From: Elysia chlorotica
Taxonomy: Eukaryota > Mollusca > Gastropoda > Plakobranchidae
NCBI GenBank assembly: GCA_003991915.1
Contig: RQTK01000695.1
Location: 1 to 64,000 of the forward strand
Length of the DNA: 64,000 bases
Direction: 5' to 3'
This document shows, one piece after another, positions 49,601-60,354 of this stretch (its first letter is position 1; every line of letters begins with the position of its first letter). The notes under the pieces are model-generated. The model had not been told where the DNA came from. It was given only the letters and a program-made list of their open reading frames with translations, and did not search any database. Both the position numbers and the translations under genes were made by a program.

Positions 49601-52600
49601 TCATGGTTTGGAGAATTTAACATATGAAATTGTTTTAACACAGTCACATTCAGCTTAATCGTTTTTGTAAAGTTTAGGATTATCAATCATTACAAATTGA
49701 GGTTAGAAATTACCACAAACTTTTCACAATTGCAAATAAGTAAGAATTTTTTAAAGAATATTTGTACATCAATGTGTTAAATGTAACTTTCAATGTTAGT
49801 AAATACAACCTTTTATGAGTAGTTGACATTGAAAAACATAATTCAAAGATTACATCTTTTATGCTTTATTCTCTTGATGGAGTATAAGAACCATTCCACT
49901 AATACATGTAAAATTGAATCCCTACACTCTGTAGTTTCCGATTTTTAACATTTCTTTATCTTATCATTTCATAAACTTCCTGTCATTTCTTTTGTAGGCA
50001 TTGGTCTCTGCCTTTTGGCCAAGGACTCTAAGCTCTTTGCTGATAGACAGACAATGGACCAAGAAGCTTTAAAAGCCTTCAAAATGTAAGTTTTGTTCAC
50101 TACCGATTTTAAGTTTGTCATGCAGTATATAATAACAGATCAAAAGTTTGCAGATTCTCAATTTTGTCATTTGGTACAATATAGCCTTTACTGTGCTGAT
50201 TTTCTGTTAGTACAAACTCTAACCTCTGCTCTTTTAACCTGTATTATGAAAGTCAATCATGTTTGAAAAATATGGCATGTATTGTTCTAAGCAATGATAC
50301 ACTTTCCCATATTCTAAATTCTATATTTGCAAGATAATTTTATTGTTGACTTAAATTTTCATTTATCTGAAATGTAATAAAGGCACAAGTATAAATTTGA
50401 ATTATAGTACATAGTAAATTTTTGAAGTTATTATTTTATATTATGCGATCAAAATAATTATTTGATTACTTCAATAATTATTTGAGTGTTCAAAAACTTT
50501 GTGTAACAACATTTGGGATCATTTTCAAATACAATGAAACGTGAAATGTATAATTATGTTTCTCAATCTCCAGAGCTCAAGAGCTAGACCCCAAAGATTA
50601 CTTGTGTGCATTCCATTTAGGCTTGCAATGTGCAAACATGCGCAGAGTAAGTGTTCAGATAAGTTTCATTTTTCATCTGTGATAATTATATGTACCTATT
50701 TGCCCTTTATCTATGTGCACTACATTGCAATTTCTGTAAGATAGCCTAGTTGCTGATATGGACATTTAAAGACCACCAAGTAAATAATAAATCATTACAT
50801 TGTAATTTTTCTACCATGGTATCTTTAAATTTATTTCTGCTTCTAATCCTACAATGATCGGCAGATAAGAGAGATTTAAGCTATACAATCTGACGCACTT
50901 CATCAAGAAGAATCTTACTTAAAATAATTAAATGAAGCAAGTAAAATTTGGGAAGTTGATAATTCAATTATTTTTATGTGCCATTTTGTGTGTTTCAAAT
51001 CTTATCACAAGATTAGCTCTTTCCTGCACTGTGGCTTAGTTTTTAATTTGATGCAAATGTCATTCTCCCAGATCCAGGAAGCCATAAATTACACAAAGCT
51101 ATCCCTGAGGCATCGCAATGACTTCATTCACTCGTTGCATTTGCTCGCTCTGCTCCTGTCAGCTCGAAAACAGCATGAAGAGGCAATGAACTTGATAGAG
51201 GCTGCTTTGTATGAATACCCAGACAATTTGAGGTTGTTAAAAAAATTTTTTTTCATACCTGTTTGCCATTAATTTCAATGCTTTTATGAAATTTACAACA
51301 GGGTGTCATGAATTAGGTAAAACATGAGCATTGCATATCTTTTAGTCAACTGTGAGGACTTTTTACACTTCGCTTATTAAAAGTTATTGAATTTAAATGG
51401 AATTGTTTCCTTATGTTTAAATAAAAGGAAGTTAATTATGGATTATGACAATAGCAGTATGGAAGACAATGTATAATTTATATGATCAAAGTTTTTGTTG
51501 ACAAAAAAGTGTTCAACTAAAGGTCAAACAACAGTTGTTGTTTTTTTCTCCTCTTTGAAGCCTGTTAATGACAAAGGCCAAACTCCAAAAGATTGTAAGA
51601 GGGCCGGAAGAAGCACTTGCCACTTACAAGATGATGCTCAAGTTGTGGAAAGACCTCCATGAAGTGGATGTAGAGGAGTATGTTAAAATTCAATAGACAT
51701 ATTTGTTATTTTAGGTTGTTCTACTCCAGCAAACGCTTTACTCTGCTAGCCTGATCTACTTTTGTGGCCTGGGTATGAGAATAATTGTTTGTGCCAGTTC
51801 ATACTTTAGTTTCTTCCTTATTTTGTTGATTTGGATCTTGTTTTTTTTTTCACGTTATAAATACCAGTATAAACAAATATTGCCGAACCGCAAAGAATAT
51901 TGATTTTGATGGACTCGTACTTTAAAGACAGGAAATGTTTGTCTGACAATGATTTTGATTAGGACAACTCTAACAGCTCAAGTTGTATGCAAAAAAAGTT
52001 TTTGAGTCCCATTATTCCATTTTAAAACAGGCAAAAACAATGGGTAAGAATATAGTGTAAATATTGCAAGATAGCTCAGGACAACTGCCACTGGTGGTTG
52101 TCACAATTCAGCAGCTGAGCTTTGGTCTTGACACCCAGCTTGCAACGTCAGGACAGATTGAGTTAATGCTGAAGTAGGAAAAAAAATGTTTAAATGAAAG
52201 TAAGAAAAACTAATGAAAGATGCATCACATTTTTTATTTTACCATTCCCAAAAACGATTTCTTTGAGATTAAGTCTAATTTTTCCTCTTTTTTTGTCCAC
52301 ATATCATAGAGGATCAGATCCTGTAACCAAAGGGAATGAAAAAAATATCTGGGATAGAAGGAGTCACGCTGTCACATCCATCAGCGAATTTACAGATAGA
52401 GGATCAGGACGAGGTCAGACTTTTTTTTTTCATTCCCTTTAGTGTGTGTTTTTTCAGTAAATTAGGATGGTGATTTCCCATACACTTGCTTAGTCAAAGT
52501 TTCCTGAGATTCACATGCATTTGTAACCACAGTCGTTTTGAGTTATCTGCAAATTATAGAATACAGTACAACTTGGACTCGACGAATCCACTTTTTTATT

Positions 52601-55600
52601 TTTTCATAGATTGTTGAATGCATGTAGAGCTTTGGTCTTCAGATTGTGAGGTCCGCGTTTTGAATACTACTATTGGCAGATTTATTTGTCAGTTTTCGTC
52701 CCCTGTAACTGGTTGGGTTGGTGTAAATATTATGTGAGCAGCTGAGACATGAGTCATGGCAGCACATAAAATTGGCAGACATTAGTCTTTGGGCCCATCC
52801 ACAATATAGCCTGACCCTGTTGCTGTACGTTTAACCAACTCAACTCAACTTTTTGAAATCAAGGTTCGTTGAAGCCACGTGTGGTTCAATGCTGCCAATC
52901 TAGTACCTCCCTCTAACGTTACATGGTGTTGACTCAATCACACTTCCCACCCCTCTGCCTACAACTTTCCACACACACACACACCATGATTCAAACTTAC
53001 AGCTTTATGTCTTTGACCTATTATCATGCTTGATGGTCGACTGTTAGCTGCCACTCCTCTCTCCCCTTCCCTAGCTGCTGGACATTTTTCATTCTGTGAT
53101 CCTTGTCTTTTAGTGTTAACAACACTACATGATGTCAGTCATGGTTTGTGGGAGAGGTGTTATTCTTTAGGCAAGAGCTGGCAGATCGTTTTTGGCAACA
53201 ATTTAAGCTTAACATGTTTGGTTCATTGGATCCGAGGATGGTATGGTAGATACTGACATAGTGTCTCTAGTGTCAAGATAAATTTCTGAGTGACCGAAGT
53301 AAAAGAGGGGTAGGGGTCGGAGGAATGGTTCTGCATCAAGTTATACAGATTGTCTCCCTTTTCTGTGGGTCCTATAATAAAGCAAGGCAGTGTTTTTCTT
53401 CATGTGCTGTTCAGGTTACGGAGGATAGGGGTGGTCATGAGCGAAATTTTTTTATATAGTATAGAGATTGTAAGCAAAAATGAGATTGAGAGAAGAAAAA
53501 AATGAAAGAGAGGTAAAAGATAAGTAAGAACAAAAATGACTTGAAAATGGAGTACGACTTTGATAAATGGACAGGGGAAATAAATGAAAAGTTGAATGAT
53601 GCAGCAGTAGAGAAATATACATTAAGATGTAGATCTAGACTTATACCTACAGATTGGACCAATCTGTACAGCTCTAATCGATTAGACCTGTGGGAAGCTA
53701 TGGAGTACCGAAAGTTTAGTAATTACAGTTAAATAATATGTAAAGGCAGCATGGATCTTTTCATTTTTTTCTGTTCAAATGGGTGCACTCTAGCTTCGGA
53801 TACTACTGTAGACCATTTTATTCTGTGCGTTTTGGATTTCAAAAGGGGAAGTTTGTAGTAACCCTGGTACTTGCCTACTGAGCAGTGGAAAATGTTGTAA
53901 GTACTTGCTTGACCTTTATTGCCCATCGTGACCACTTTTGTTTATGATCTTCGGTAGTTGCCACAGGCAGATTCAACTGTATATTACAATAGAGTAAACC
54001 AAGAACATGTTCTTCGTTTTAATTTTTTTCAGCAAACTCTGGAGTCCAATTTGTTTTTTCTTATTTATATAGGAACTACAGATTTAACTGTAGTTCATGA
54101 TCCTATATTAATCATTCACAAATTTCAACAGGGTCCATGAGAGCTGACTCTGTGGCAGCATCACGGGTTGAGAAAGCTCTCTCTGATCTCGCATCCTCCA
54201 TGAACAGCAGCTTACAACCCAGAGTGGGACCTCAGAGATCCTATTTCATTCAAGCACAGATCTGGCTTAGTCTAGGTGATTTCATTTGCCCCCTGTAAAC
54301 ACCCAAATTTGTTGTTGTTTTTTTTACTTGTGGGTGTTTGAATATTGCCCCCACCTTTTGAAAAAAAGGTGTGTTGCCCTCCAAGTTTAAATTTTAACAA
54401 CTCGGGTAATTTCAAACTGTTTCACCGTATAGAAAACACCTTGATGTGTTTTGCATTCTTCTAAGTTATAAGAGGAATATCATTTTGCAAGGCTTAGAAT
54501 TTCAGATAGTAAAAAAAAAATGTTTCTCATGGGATAAAGTATTGGTTTTGTAAAATGTATATGTATTTATGTGTATGTGTACTTGAGCTGTGTCATTCGG
54601 CAAATAAATTAAATTGATATGAGTGCATGACTTGACATAATAGTGAAAAGGTTATTCCTTGTTTAAAATGTATTTATTCATCTTTCCTGTAGCGGAATTG
54701 TATTTGAGCTTGAACCAGGTTAATGAAGCACAGAGTTGTGTACAGGAGACATTTCAGCTCTTCCCTCACTCAGTTTATGTGTTTTACTTGGTGAGTATAA
54801 AAATCTTGGCTTTTTAATGAAATACAATATCAATAAAGCTTGATATATGATGAAACAAAAAGTCATTCTCCAGAAGAATAGAAATATACATTTGATCTTC
54901 TATTGTGTTATTTTTACATTTTATTCATCTGACTCGCATTAAACAAGTACATATTTTGATACAAGATGAATTTACTTAGTTAAATGTGTTTGAATTTTCA
55001 ACTCATTTTATGTTGTGATGTAGTTAAATGTGTTTGAATTTTCAACTCATCTTATGTTGTGATGCTTTTATCTTTCCAGAAGGGTCTGCTTTTTGAGCAT
55101 AGAGGCTATCTAACAGAAGCCAGAGTTTGCTTTGAGAATGCTGTTGCTGTTAATCCATCTCATACAAAATCTCTCTATCACCTAGTAAGTTATCTCAAAT
55201 ATGTTTCTTTTTGTTTTGTTTTAGAATATTTTTAAAATGTTAGGGCTGATCTATAACATGTCCTTTGTGGGAGGGGGGGAGCAACAAATTTTATCGTACA
55301 TTTTTATTGAGTTTGCCATCTTCATCAGTTTATTACTAAATAAAATATATGAGGGGTAAATTACATACTTATGGCTGATTCAGTTTGTACAGAAAGCTTT
55401 GCTTGCTAAACAGTGCTATGATATAATATGAATAGATGCTAAAATTTTATAGGATTTTTTTTTCGCCATTAATAATTACCAACAGACTTTGTCAAAATAA
55501 TAGGTTTGAAATTAAATTAACGTAACATTTTGTAAAGTGAATAGTTTTTGGTTAAGAGCTTTGTGCAATGATTCTTGGGGAACCTTACTGTTACCCGCTC

Positions 55601-56463
55601 GTATTCATAAATCTGTTCAAATTGACTTGCATATGATTTTTGTTGAAGATTTAATATAGTATTGTCAGTTCAGCGCAGTCAAAGAATCAATTAGGCCTGT
55701 TTAATAGAGGAAACATTATAAATATAGGAACAAACCAACTTTCAAACTTTTTTGTGTCAACATGCCATCACTTAAAACTAGTTCAGATTTGCTTGCAGTT
55801 TAGCCCAAGGCTTATAAAATGTTTGAAAAAGGGGTATCAATGAAATTAATTAATATGATTATTTAAATTGGCGCAGATGACTAGTGTAAAAAGTTACTGG
55901 TGTTTTATTTGTCTTTATAATCTGTAGGATGACAAAATCCTTTCTTGTATTTCAAATATTTAATCCTCATTTTCAGGGCATTGTACTACATAAGCAAGGG
56001 GACAACAGGCTGGCAGAGAAGACCCTGAGGGACGTGGTGAATATAGACCCTTGCTTTCACAAAGCCTGGTAAGAGGGAGAAGAAAAAAAAAAAAACCCAA
56101 CCTGTTTCAAGATTTTTCCCCTGAAAGTTACGATCTGCTCGAGTTCTTAATAAATATACTTTTGAAATAGTGTTTTTTAAATGTTTTTAAATTTTAAATA
56201 GATTCATTACAGTTTTTTGGGTTTTTGTTTTTGTTTTTTATTAGTTTCTTGTATTTATTCCATTTTTTCACAACATGTGTTTTGTATGCTATTCATATAT
56301 GGCTACTTTTTTTCCATTTGCCCATTTTAGGGATGTGTTGGGAACTGTTCTGGAAGCTATTGGTGAGCCTGAAGATGCTAGCAACTGCCATGCCACTGGG
56401 AGTATGTTGGAAGCCTCTTGTCCTGTGGTTTCTTTCAACATCATTCAGAGGGTGATGCGGTGA
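40626..56463 (+). CDS. TTC7: Tetratricopeptide repeat protein 7 (TTC7), complete
   Basis: TTC7 scaffolds the PI4KIIIalpha complex with EFR3 and FAM126/hyccin at the plasma membrane, where PI4P is made. Exons in the working model: 40626-40746, 40931-41082, 41833-42013, 44026-44278, 45002-45080, 45584-45711, 46700-46763, 47366-47494, 48156-48239, 48959-49157, 49998-50085, 50574-50646, 51072-51232, 51561-51677, 52310-52413, 54132-54275, 54693-54790, 55080-55184, 55977-56068, 56331-56463. All phases agree; product 834 aa (human TTC7B is 843). Landmarks: MASKTKIHRFEVEIDKCR start, VLLLLLIAEA, AIYDLLAL, MRFSFKEFHIWYQFA, LHLLALLLSARKQHEEA, RADSVAASRVEKALSDL, and the TPR block LFEHRGYLTEARVCFENAVA, KSLYHLGIVLHKQGD. 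The C-terminal half is TPR superhelix; the N-terminal third is the TTC7-specific alpha-solenoid. The exon 3/4 region is tandemly duplicated; this model uses the first exon 3 and the only full exon 4. Confidence 0.97.
41826..43130 (+). repeat. TTC7: TTC7 internal tandem duplication, unit 1 (exon 3 copy C1 and truncated exon 4 copy D1)
   Basis: The unit runs from the acceptor of exon 3 (ATTCTAG then CTGAAACTAC) to inside exon 4, ending at ATCTTGTGCA. It contains full exon C1 (41833-42013, 181 bp) and D1 (43017-43130), which is the first 114 bp of exon 4 and has lost its 3' part and donor. Reading D1 straight into unit 2 gives a stop four codons on (Cys-Asn-Ser-Ser-stop). D1 should therefore be skipped in a working transcript. 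Unit 1 also carries a SINE at 42426-42689 that unit 2 lacks, which explains most of the length difference. Confidence 0.93.
42426..42689 (+). mobile_element. tRNA-derived SINE with 8-bp target-site duplication, inside TTC7 duplication unit 1
   Basis: Flanked by TTGAGTTG at 42418-42425 and 42690-42697. The head holds a box B (GGATTCGAGTCC) and a box A-like GGGGTAGA region. The core matches the 16376 copy (GCTGAGACAGGAGTCATGG, CCTGTCTCGTGTGTGGCAGC, CTTGGGGCCCATCTACAATA), and it ends in TTAAACCAACTAAATAACAGC followed by AAC units, broken up here as family tail. The matching site in unit 2 (near 43733) has one TTGAGTTG and no insert. Confidence 0.93.
43131..44139 (+). repeat. TTC7: TTC7 internal tandem duplication, unit 2 (exon 3 copy C2 and 5' part of full exon 4)
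   Basis: Direct copy of 41826-43130 without the SINE. It begins at ATTCCAG immediately after ATCTTGTGCA of D1. Exon C2 (43138-43318) has an intact AG acceptor and GTAATA donor, but the sequence upstream of its acceptor is exon D1 rather than a normal intron. Seven substitutions separate C1 and C2, all silent third-position changes. D1 and the full exon 4 differ at two silent positions. C1 followed by C2 would shift frame (phase 1 into phase 0), so only one exon 3 copy can be used per productive transcript. Confidence 0.93.
52650..52850 (+). mobile_element. SINE copy in TTC7 intron 15
   Basis: A decayed head (GTAGAGCTTTGGTCTTCAG, then a box B-like GTTTTGAATACT) is followed by the usual core: CTGGTTGGGTTGGTG, GCTGAGACATGAGTCATGGC, GCACATAAAATTGGCAGAC, TTTGGGCCCATCCACAATAT. 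It ends GTTTAACCAACTCAACTC. Part of the core is deleted compared with 42426. Target duplications were not resolved. Confidence 0.75.
54977..55064. repeat. 44-bp tandem duplication next to TTC7 exon 18
   Basis: TAGTTAAATGTGTTTGAATT begins a 44-bp unit repeated head to tail (54977-55020, 55021-55064) with one difference (CATTTTATG versus CATCTTATG). It ends 15 bp before the acceptor of exon 55080-55184, so it probably duplicates branch-point region sequence. Confidence 0.95.
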
Positions 56464-56586
56464 AGAGGCAGCTCTGTTCTCCAGGCATGCAATATTTTTA
56501 TACTTGCATCTGTTGCTCTAATGAAATTTCTGTGATCGATAAAGTGCAACTGAAGTGTTTGTGTACAAACTGAAATGAAGAAAAAC

Positions 56587-56592
56587 AATAAA
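56587..56592 (+). promoter_or_regulatory. TTC7 poly(A) signal
   Basis: AATAAA 124 nt after the TGA stop at 56461-56463; it is the first canonical signal and implies a short 3' UTR. Confidence 0.65.
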
Positions 56593-57261
56593 TATCTGTA
56601 GCTTATCTGGCATTGTTAAATGCTTTTACAGGTTGTTATTTTCTTCTTCTGGAAATATACAGAAACAGCATTTACAAAATCTAGCATTAGCATTATTCTT
56701 TTTTTTTAATTTTTTTTAGCTTTCCAATATTGTTGATCTTCAATTTAGTTGTAATATTATGAAGTTGACCACGAATATATTGTTAGATTAAAAAGAAGAC
56801 AGAGCATTCTTACACAGACAACCAAAGAAAAAGGGAAGAAAAATGAAATTATTCAAGAGAAGGTAGATCTCTAAAGGCTTGATATTCCATTCACAGGATA
56901 AAAGTTTCATGTGATCGCTCTTACGAAAGGGCTCTGAGATTTCCTGCTATGTCCAGTATACTATTTTCAAACTTGAAGAGAGGAGATCAGAATTATATGA
57001 TTCAATGTTTAAGAATTCACTGAACTGTGTAATACCTTCTATTAAAAAAAATGAGTAAAGTGATTAAACTTAAAACATTTTTTCATGTGCATTTATGCAC
57101 ATCTATATATAGAAATTGTTGTTTCAATGTAAAGAAAATACTCCAGTGTTAAAATGTGTCTACTGACTCTTTTAGGTTACAATACTTGCATTATTATTAT
57201 TTCATAATTATGGACTTGAATACTCCCAACACAAAAACATTAATTTTAAAACTTTTGTTTT

Positions 57262-57352
57262 TGCAAATATGAAAAGAGTTTTTTTTTTACTTAAACATAG
57301 TATTATTTCATATTTTCATATTTTATAAACTATTAACCATTTAAATTATTTT
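57262..57352. repeat. ~90-bp direct repeat, left of the MITE
   Basis: The unit from GCAAATATGAAAAGAG through ACTTAAACATAGTATTATTT to CCATTTAAATTATTTT recurs at 57907-57997 with only small differences. The two copies bracket the piggyBac-like element. Confidence 0.9.
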
Positions 57353-57364
57353 GAATTTTTTTTC

Positions 57365-57851
57365 TTAACCCCTTCAGTGCCTATAGCCCGTGCGTGGCAC
57401 GGGCCTATCCTATCACTCTATGTGCCTATAGCCCGTGCCACGCACGGGCGTATGACGATCGGCTTTTCACGTATGGTCTAAGGGATCCAACTGTTTTTAT
57501 TAGGTTGTTTGTTTCGTGTGTGATCTCCCTTGATAGTCCAGCAGCCATTTTGGGTGTTTTCAACTGCTAGTGACCAGTCCAGGTCTAGATCTAGATCTCC
57601 ATTGCTTTCTTCTAGATCTAGATCCAGATCATCGTAGTTGATGTAATTTTCAATAAAAAAAATTTTCCACACAAACTAACTTTTGAAGGTACAACATGAA
57701 AGTATGTTGTATCAGTCACTTTTGTGTGGAATATCTCTTAGATATCTCTGTCAATAGCCGAGATATAGGCGAATTTGTACAAGTAGTCATAAATAGGGAA
57801 AAACTCCCCCGGCACATAGGTGCATAATAGGGCTGGCACTGAAGAGGTTAA
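57365..57851. mobile_element. piggyBac-like MITE with TTAA target duplication
   Basis: Bounded by TTAA at 57365-57368 and 57848-57851. The terminal inverted repeats are CCCCTTCAGTGCC at the left and GGCACTGAAGAGG at the right (12 of 13 match as inverted repeats). The TTAA target and C-rich ends are typical of piggyBac-type elements. It is about 480 bp with no transposase frame, so it is non-autonomous. Inside the left end are two GC-only palindromic blocks, GCCCGTGCGTGGCACGGGC and its inverse GCCCGTGCCACGCACGGGC (57385-57448), which can pair into a long hairpin. A CTAGAT-rich patch lies near 57585-57628. Confidence 0.8.
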
Positions 57852-57906
57852 GTCCATAAAAAATACTCTTCAATATTATTCAAGTACAATCTATTCTCTA
57901 TTTTTT

Positions 57907-57997
57907 TGCAATATGAAAAGAGGTTTTTTTTTACTTAAACATAGTATTATTTCATATTTTCATATTTTATAAACTATTAACCATTTAAATTATTTTT
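57907..57997. repeat. ~90-bp direct repeat, right of the MITE
   Basis: Second copy of 57262-57352, separated from the right end of the MITE by about 55 bp of unrelated sequence. Confidence 0.9.
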
Positions 57998-58373
57998 GTG
58001 TTTACATGTTGATGTTGGAATATTTTCAAGGGAGCTTTGTTTGCATTCCATTTTATTGTGTGTTAATCTCAGATAATACATTTGAAAAGGCCTAAGGTTT
58101 AAATTGTGCCATTGTCTAGTATATGAAACTTTATTTTAATTTTGTGGTCTCCTGGACTTTTTAATAATGCCTTTTTTGTGTATGTTTTGTAATCTTATCT
58201 AGCTGAATTAGCCCAATTACTTGAACTGTAATTTAATTATAAAATTCTTTTTTTTTTCTTCTATACTCTGACGGTAGATATGATATCAATGTTTTAATTG
58301 TTTTGTTTTTTTTCTAGGTTCCCTTAGTTATATGCATATTCTACACTGCCATAAAATTATTTTGATTTTTAAA

Positions 58374-58430
58374 TGCCTGGGAGTGCAGCTTCTAGCCCAA
58401 AGGTTGCGGGTTTGATTTGCATGTTTCCCC
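58374..58430 (+). mobile_element. Possible tRNA-like SINE head
   Basis: GGGAGTGCAGCTTCTAGCCC, then AAAGGTTGCGGGTTTGATTT, resembles the head and box B of the SINEs in this window. No core follows. Weak on its own. Confidence 0.3.
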
Positions 58431-59944
58431 CCCTTCCCCCCAAATTGTGTCAATGTTATTGTTATATGACAGACTTATTCCTTATTATCCTGCTCAGGGG
58501 TTGCATCACAGTACAATATCTTCCTTGAGAATGAAAGTTTATGGGATGATCTGAATATTTATTTGTTTCATTTGTATTTCCTATTTTTTCTATAATAAAA
58601 AAAACAATTAGGTCTCATATAAAATAAGTGCATATAATCATGCTCATAGGTGCAATATTTCTTTGGTTCCCAGTGATGACTCTTATCATAGTTATGACTC
58701 CAAAATCTGTTTATTTATTATTTCTTGTTTATAGTTTTCCTCCATTGTATATCTAACTTTGCTGATATTAAACTACTTTTAATAAGGCGTTGAGTATGTG
58801 ACATTTATAGCGCAAAGAGAGCCCTTACGTAATATTAGTGGGGCAATTTTTCCTTATTATTATTGCCGCATAGAACATTTCAAGTCAGTGATACCGGTGG
58901 CCATTCCATCTTTTGGTCACATAAATCCTAGGTTCTTTTGACAGGTTCTTGTGTTGCCGGGCTGGGCTATGTTCAGTGAAGACAGTACATTCTCTCTGCC
59001 TGAAACTTAATTCAATCTGTGATTGGGAAATATCCATTAATGTTCAAAAGGGCTTATGGTGTTCAAGTTGCTGTTTTGCACCACTCTTTTGAGATAAGTT
59101 AACACTTTTTTTTTTTTTCGAATTGGTGAAGTTGTTTCAAATTTTTATCATCTCTTTCTTTTAGTGAGTAGTATCAATTGGATATGCATATTTTATGAAG
59201 TTACATATTGAAATTTATTAAGGATATAAAATTTTCAACTTACAAATATCTTTTTTTTTTTTTTTACTTGTTTGTCCTGTGCTGAATGTATTATAAATCT
59301 ATTGATTTTAAAGTTTACTTATGGTACCATGGTTGTTTCAAATACAGAACCTTGACTTAGTCCAATCATAATAAGATTGTCCAAATTTCAATTTCAATTT
59401 TTATCCACCCTTTTTCAAGAAAGTACAAATTTGAGACAATAGCCTTGTTTTATATTATATTTTATTCTAGCTATCACTTTGTATTATCTTTACACCCTTT
59501 AGTCCTGGCAATATTTGACTCTATACCTAGCCTCCTGAGCTAAAAATGGTTTCTAGGTCCACATTGTTTATCATCAAAATAAGTGTTCACTGGTGTGTAA
59601 TTGAGTAGTTCTTAGTCCATCCTAGCTCTAGATCTACATGGTTATGTTATGGTGCTCAACAAAATAAAAGCCCACCGCTTAAGCGGTGTATCAGGCTCTA
59701 AAGGTTAAGCTCTTACAAGTAGCTGTGTTTACTGTTTGGCAATCATACACTTCAAATCGAGTCATAAATATAGAACATTTTCTTTTCAAGACGAAACAGC
59801 AAAACACAAGAAAAAGAAAATAATGTTTTGCATTTTGTTTTGTTTTTTAATTAAAAAAAACTACACACATGAATTAACACAAAAGAAAAAAATGTATCAT
59901 GTTCATTGTTTACTAACTTCAAAAACCTTGTAATACTGTAACAT

Positions 59945-60031
59945 TAATGAGATAATTCAAAGCTTTATGAAGAGTTTTATTCAAATAAATATCATTAAAC
60001 AAAAAGAACTTACATGTCTTTAAAGGACCGT
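59945..60031. repeat. ~85-bp direct repeat, left of a palindromic segment
   Basis: ATGAGATAATTCAAA, then CAAATAAATATCATTAAAC, AAAAAGAACTTACATGTCTT and GGACCGT, recurs at 60279-60354. The right copy lacks about 12 bp and has one C-for-A change before GGACCGT. Confidence 0.9.
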
Positions 60032-60278
60032 GTCTTTATTCTCAAGTATTGAATTATATCTAGAAGTTCTTAACCTTTTGAGCCCTCACCACCGGTACAC
60101 CGGTGTCAACACTAAGTGCCTTTTCTGCCTAGCCACCGGTAAACCGGTGAGCCAACCCGTCTCTATTTTTATATCGAAATATCAGCCAATCAAAAGCTAC
60201 CAAAAGCGTTTCCTCATTCCATTCTTTTCAAAATGTCTGCCTCCTTGTAGGAACGTTTTTTTCTGTGCTTTCTGTTGG
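60032..60278. mobile_element. Palindromic half-element resembling the piggyBac-like MITE
   Basis: TTAA at 60070-60073 is followed by CCTTTTGAGCCCTCACC and two palindromes, ACCGGTACACCGGT and ACCGGTAAACCGGT, with AAGTGCC between them. The plan (TTAA, C-rich end, GC palindrome, AGTGCC, second palindrome) matches 57365-57450 though the sequence differs. No matching right end (GGTTAA) was found, so it is a truncated or rearranged relative. Confidence 0.5.
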
Positions 60279-60354
60279 AAATGAGATAATTCAAATTTTA
60301 TTATCAAATAAATATCATTAAACAAAAAGAACTTACATGTCTTTAACGGACCGT
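60279..60354. repeat. ~76-bp direct repeat, right of a palindromic segment
   Basis: Second copy of 59945-60031. Confidence 0.9.

Noticed and set aside
57262-57997. Composite element with ~90-bp terminal direct repeats
   Set aside because: The MITE has its own TTAA-flanked ends inside; the outer repeats are AT-rich sequence at unequal distance from those ends.
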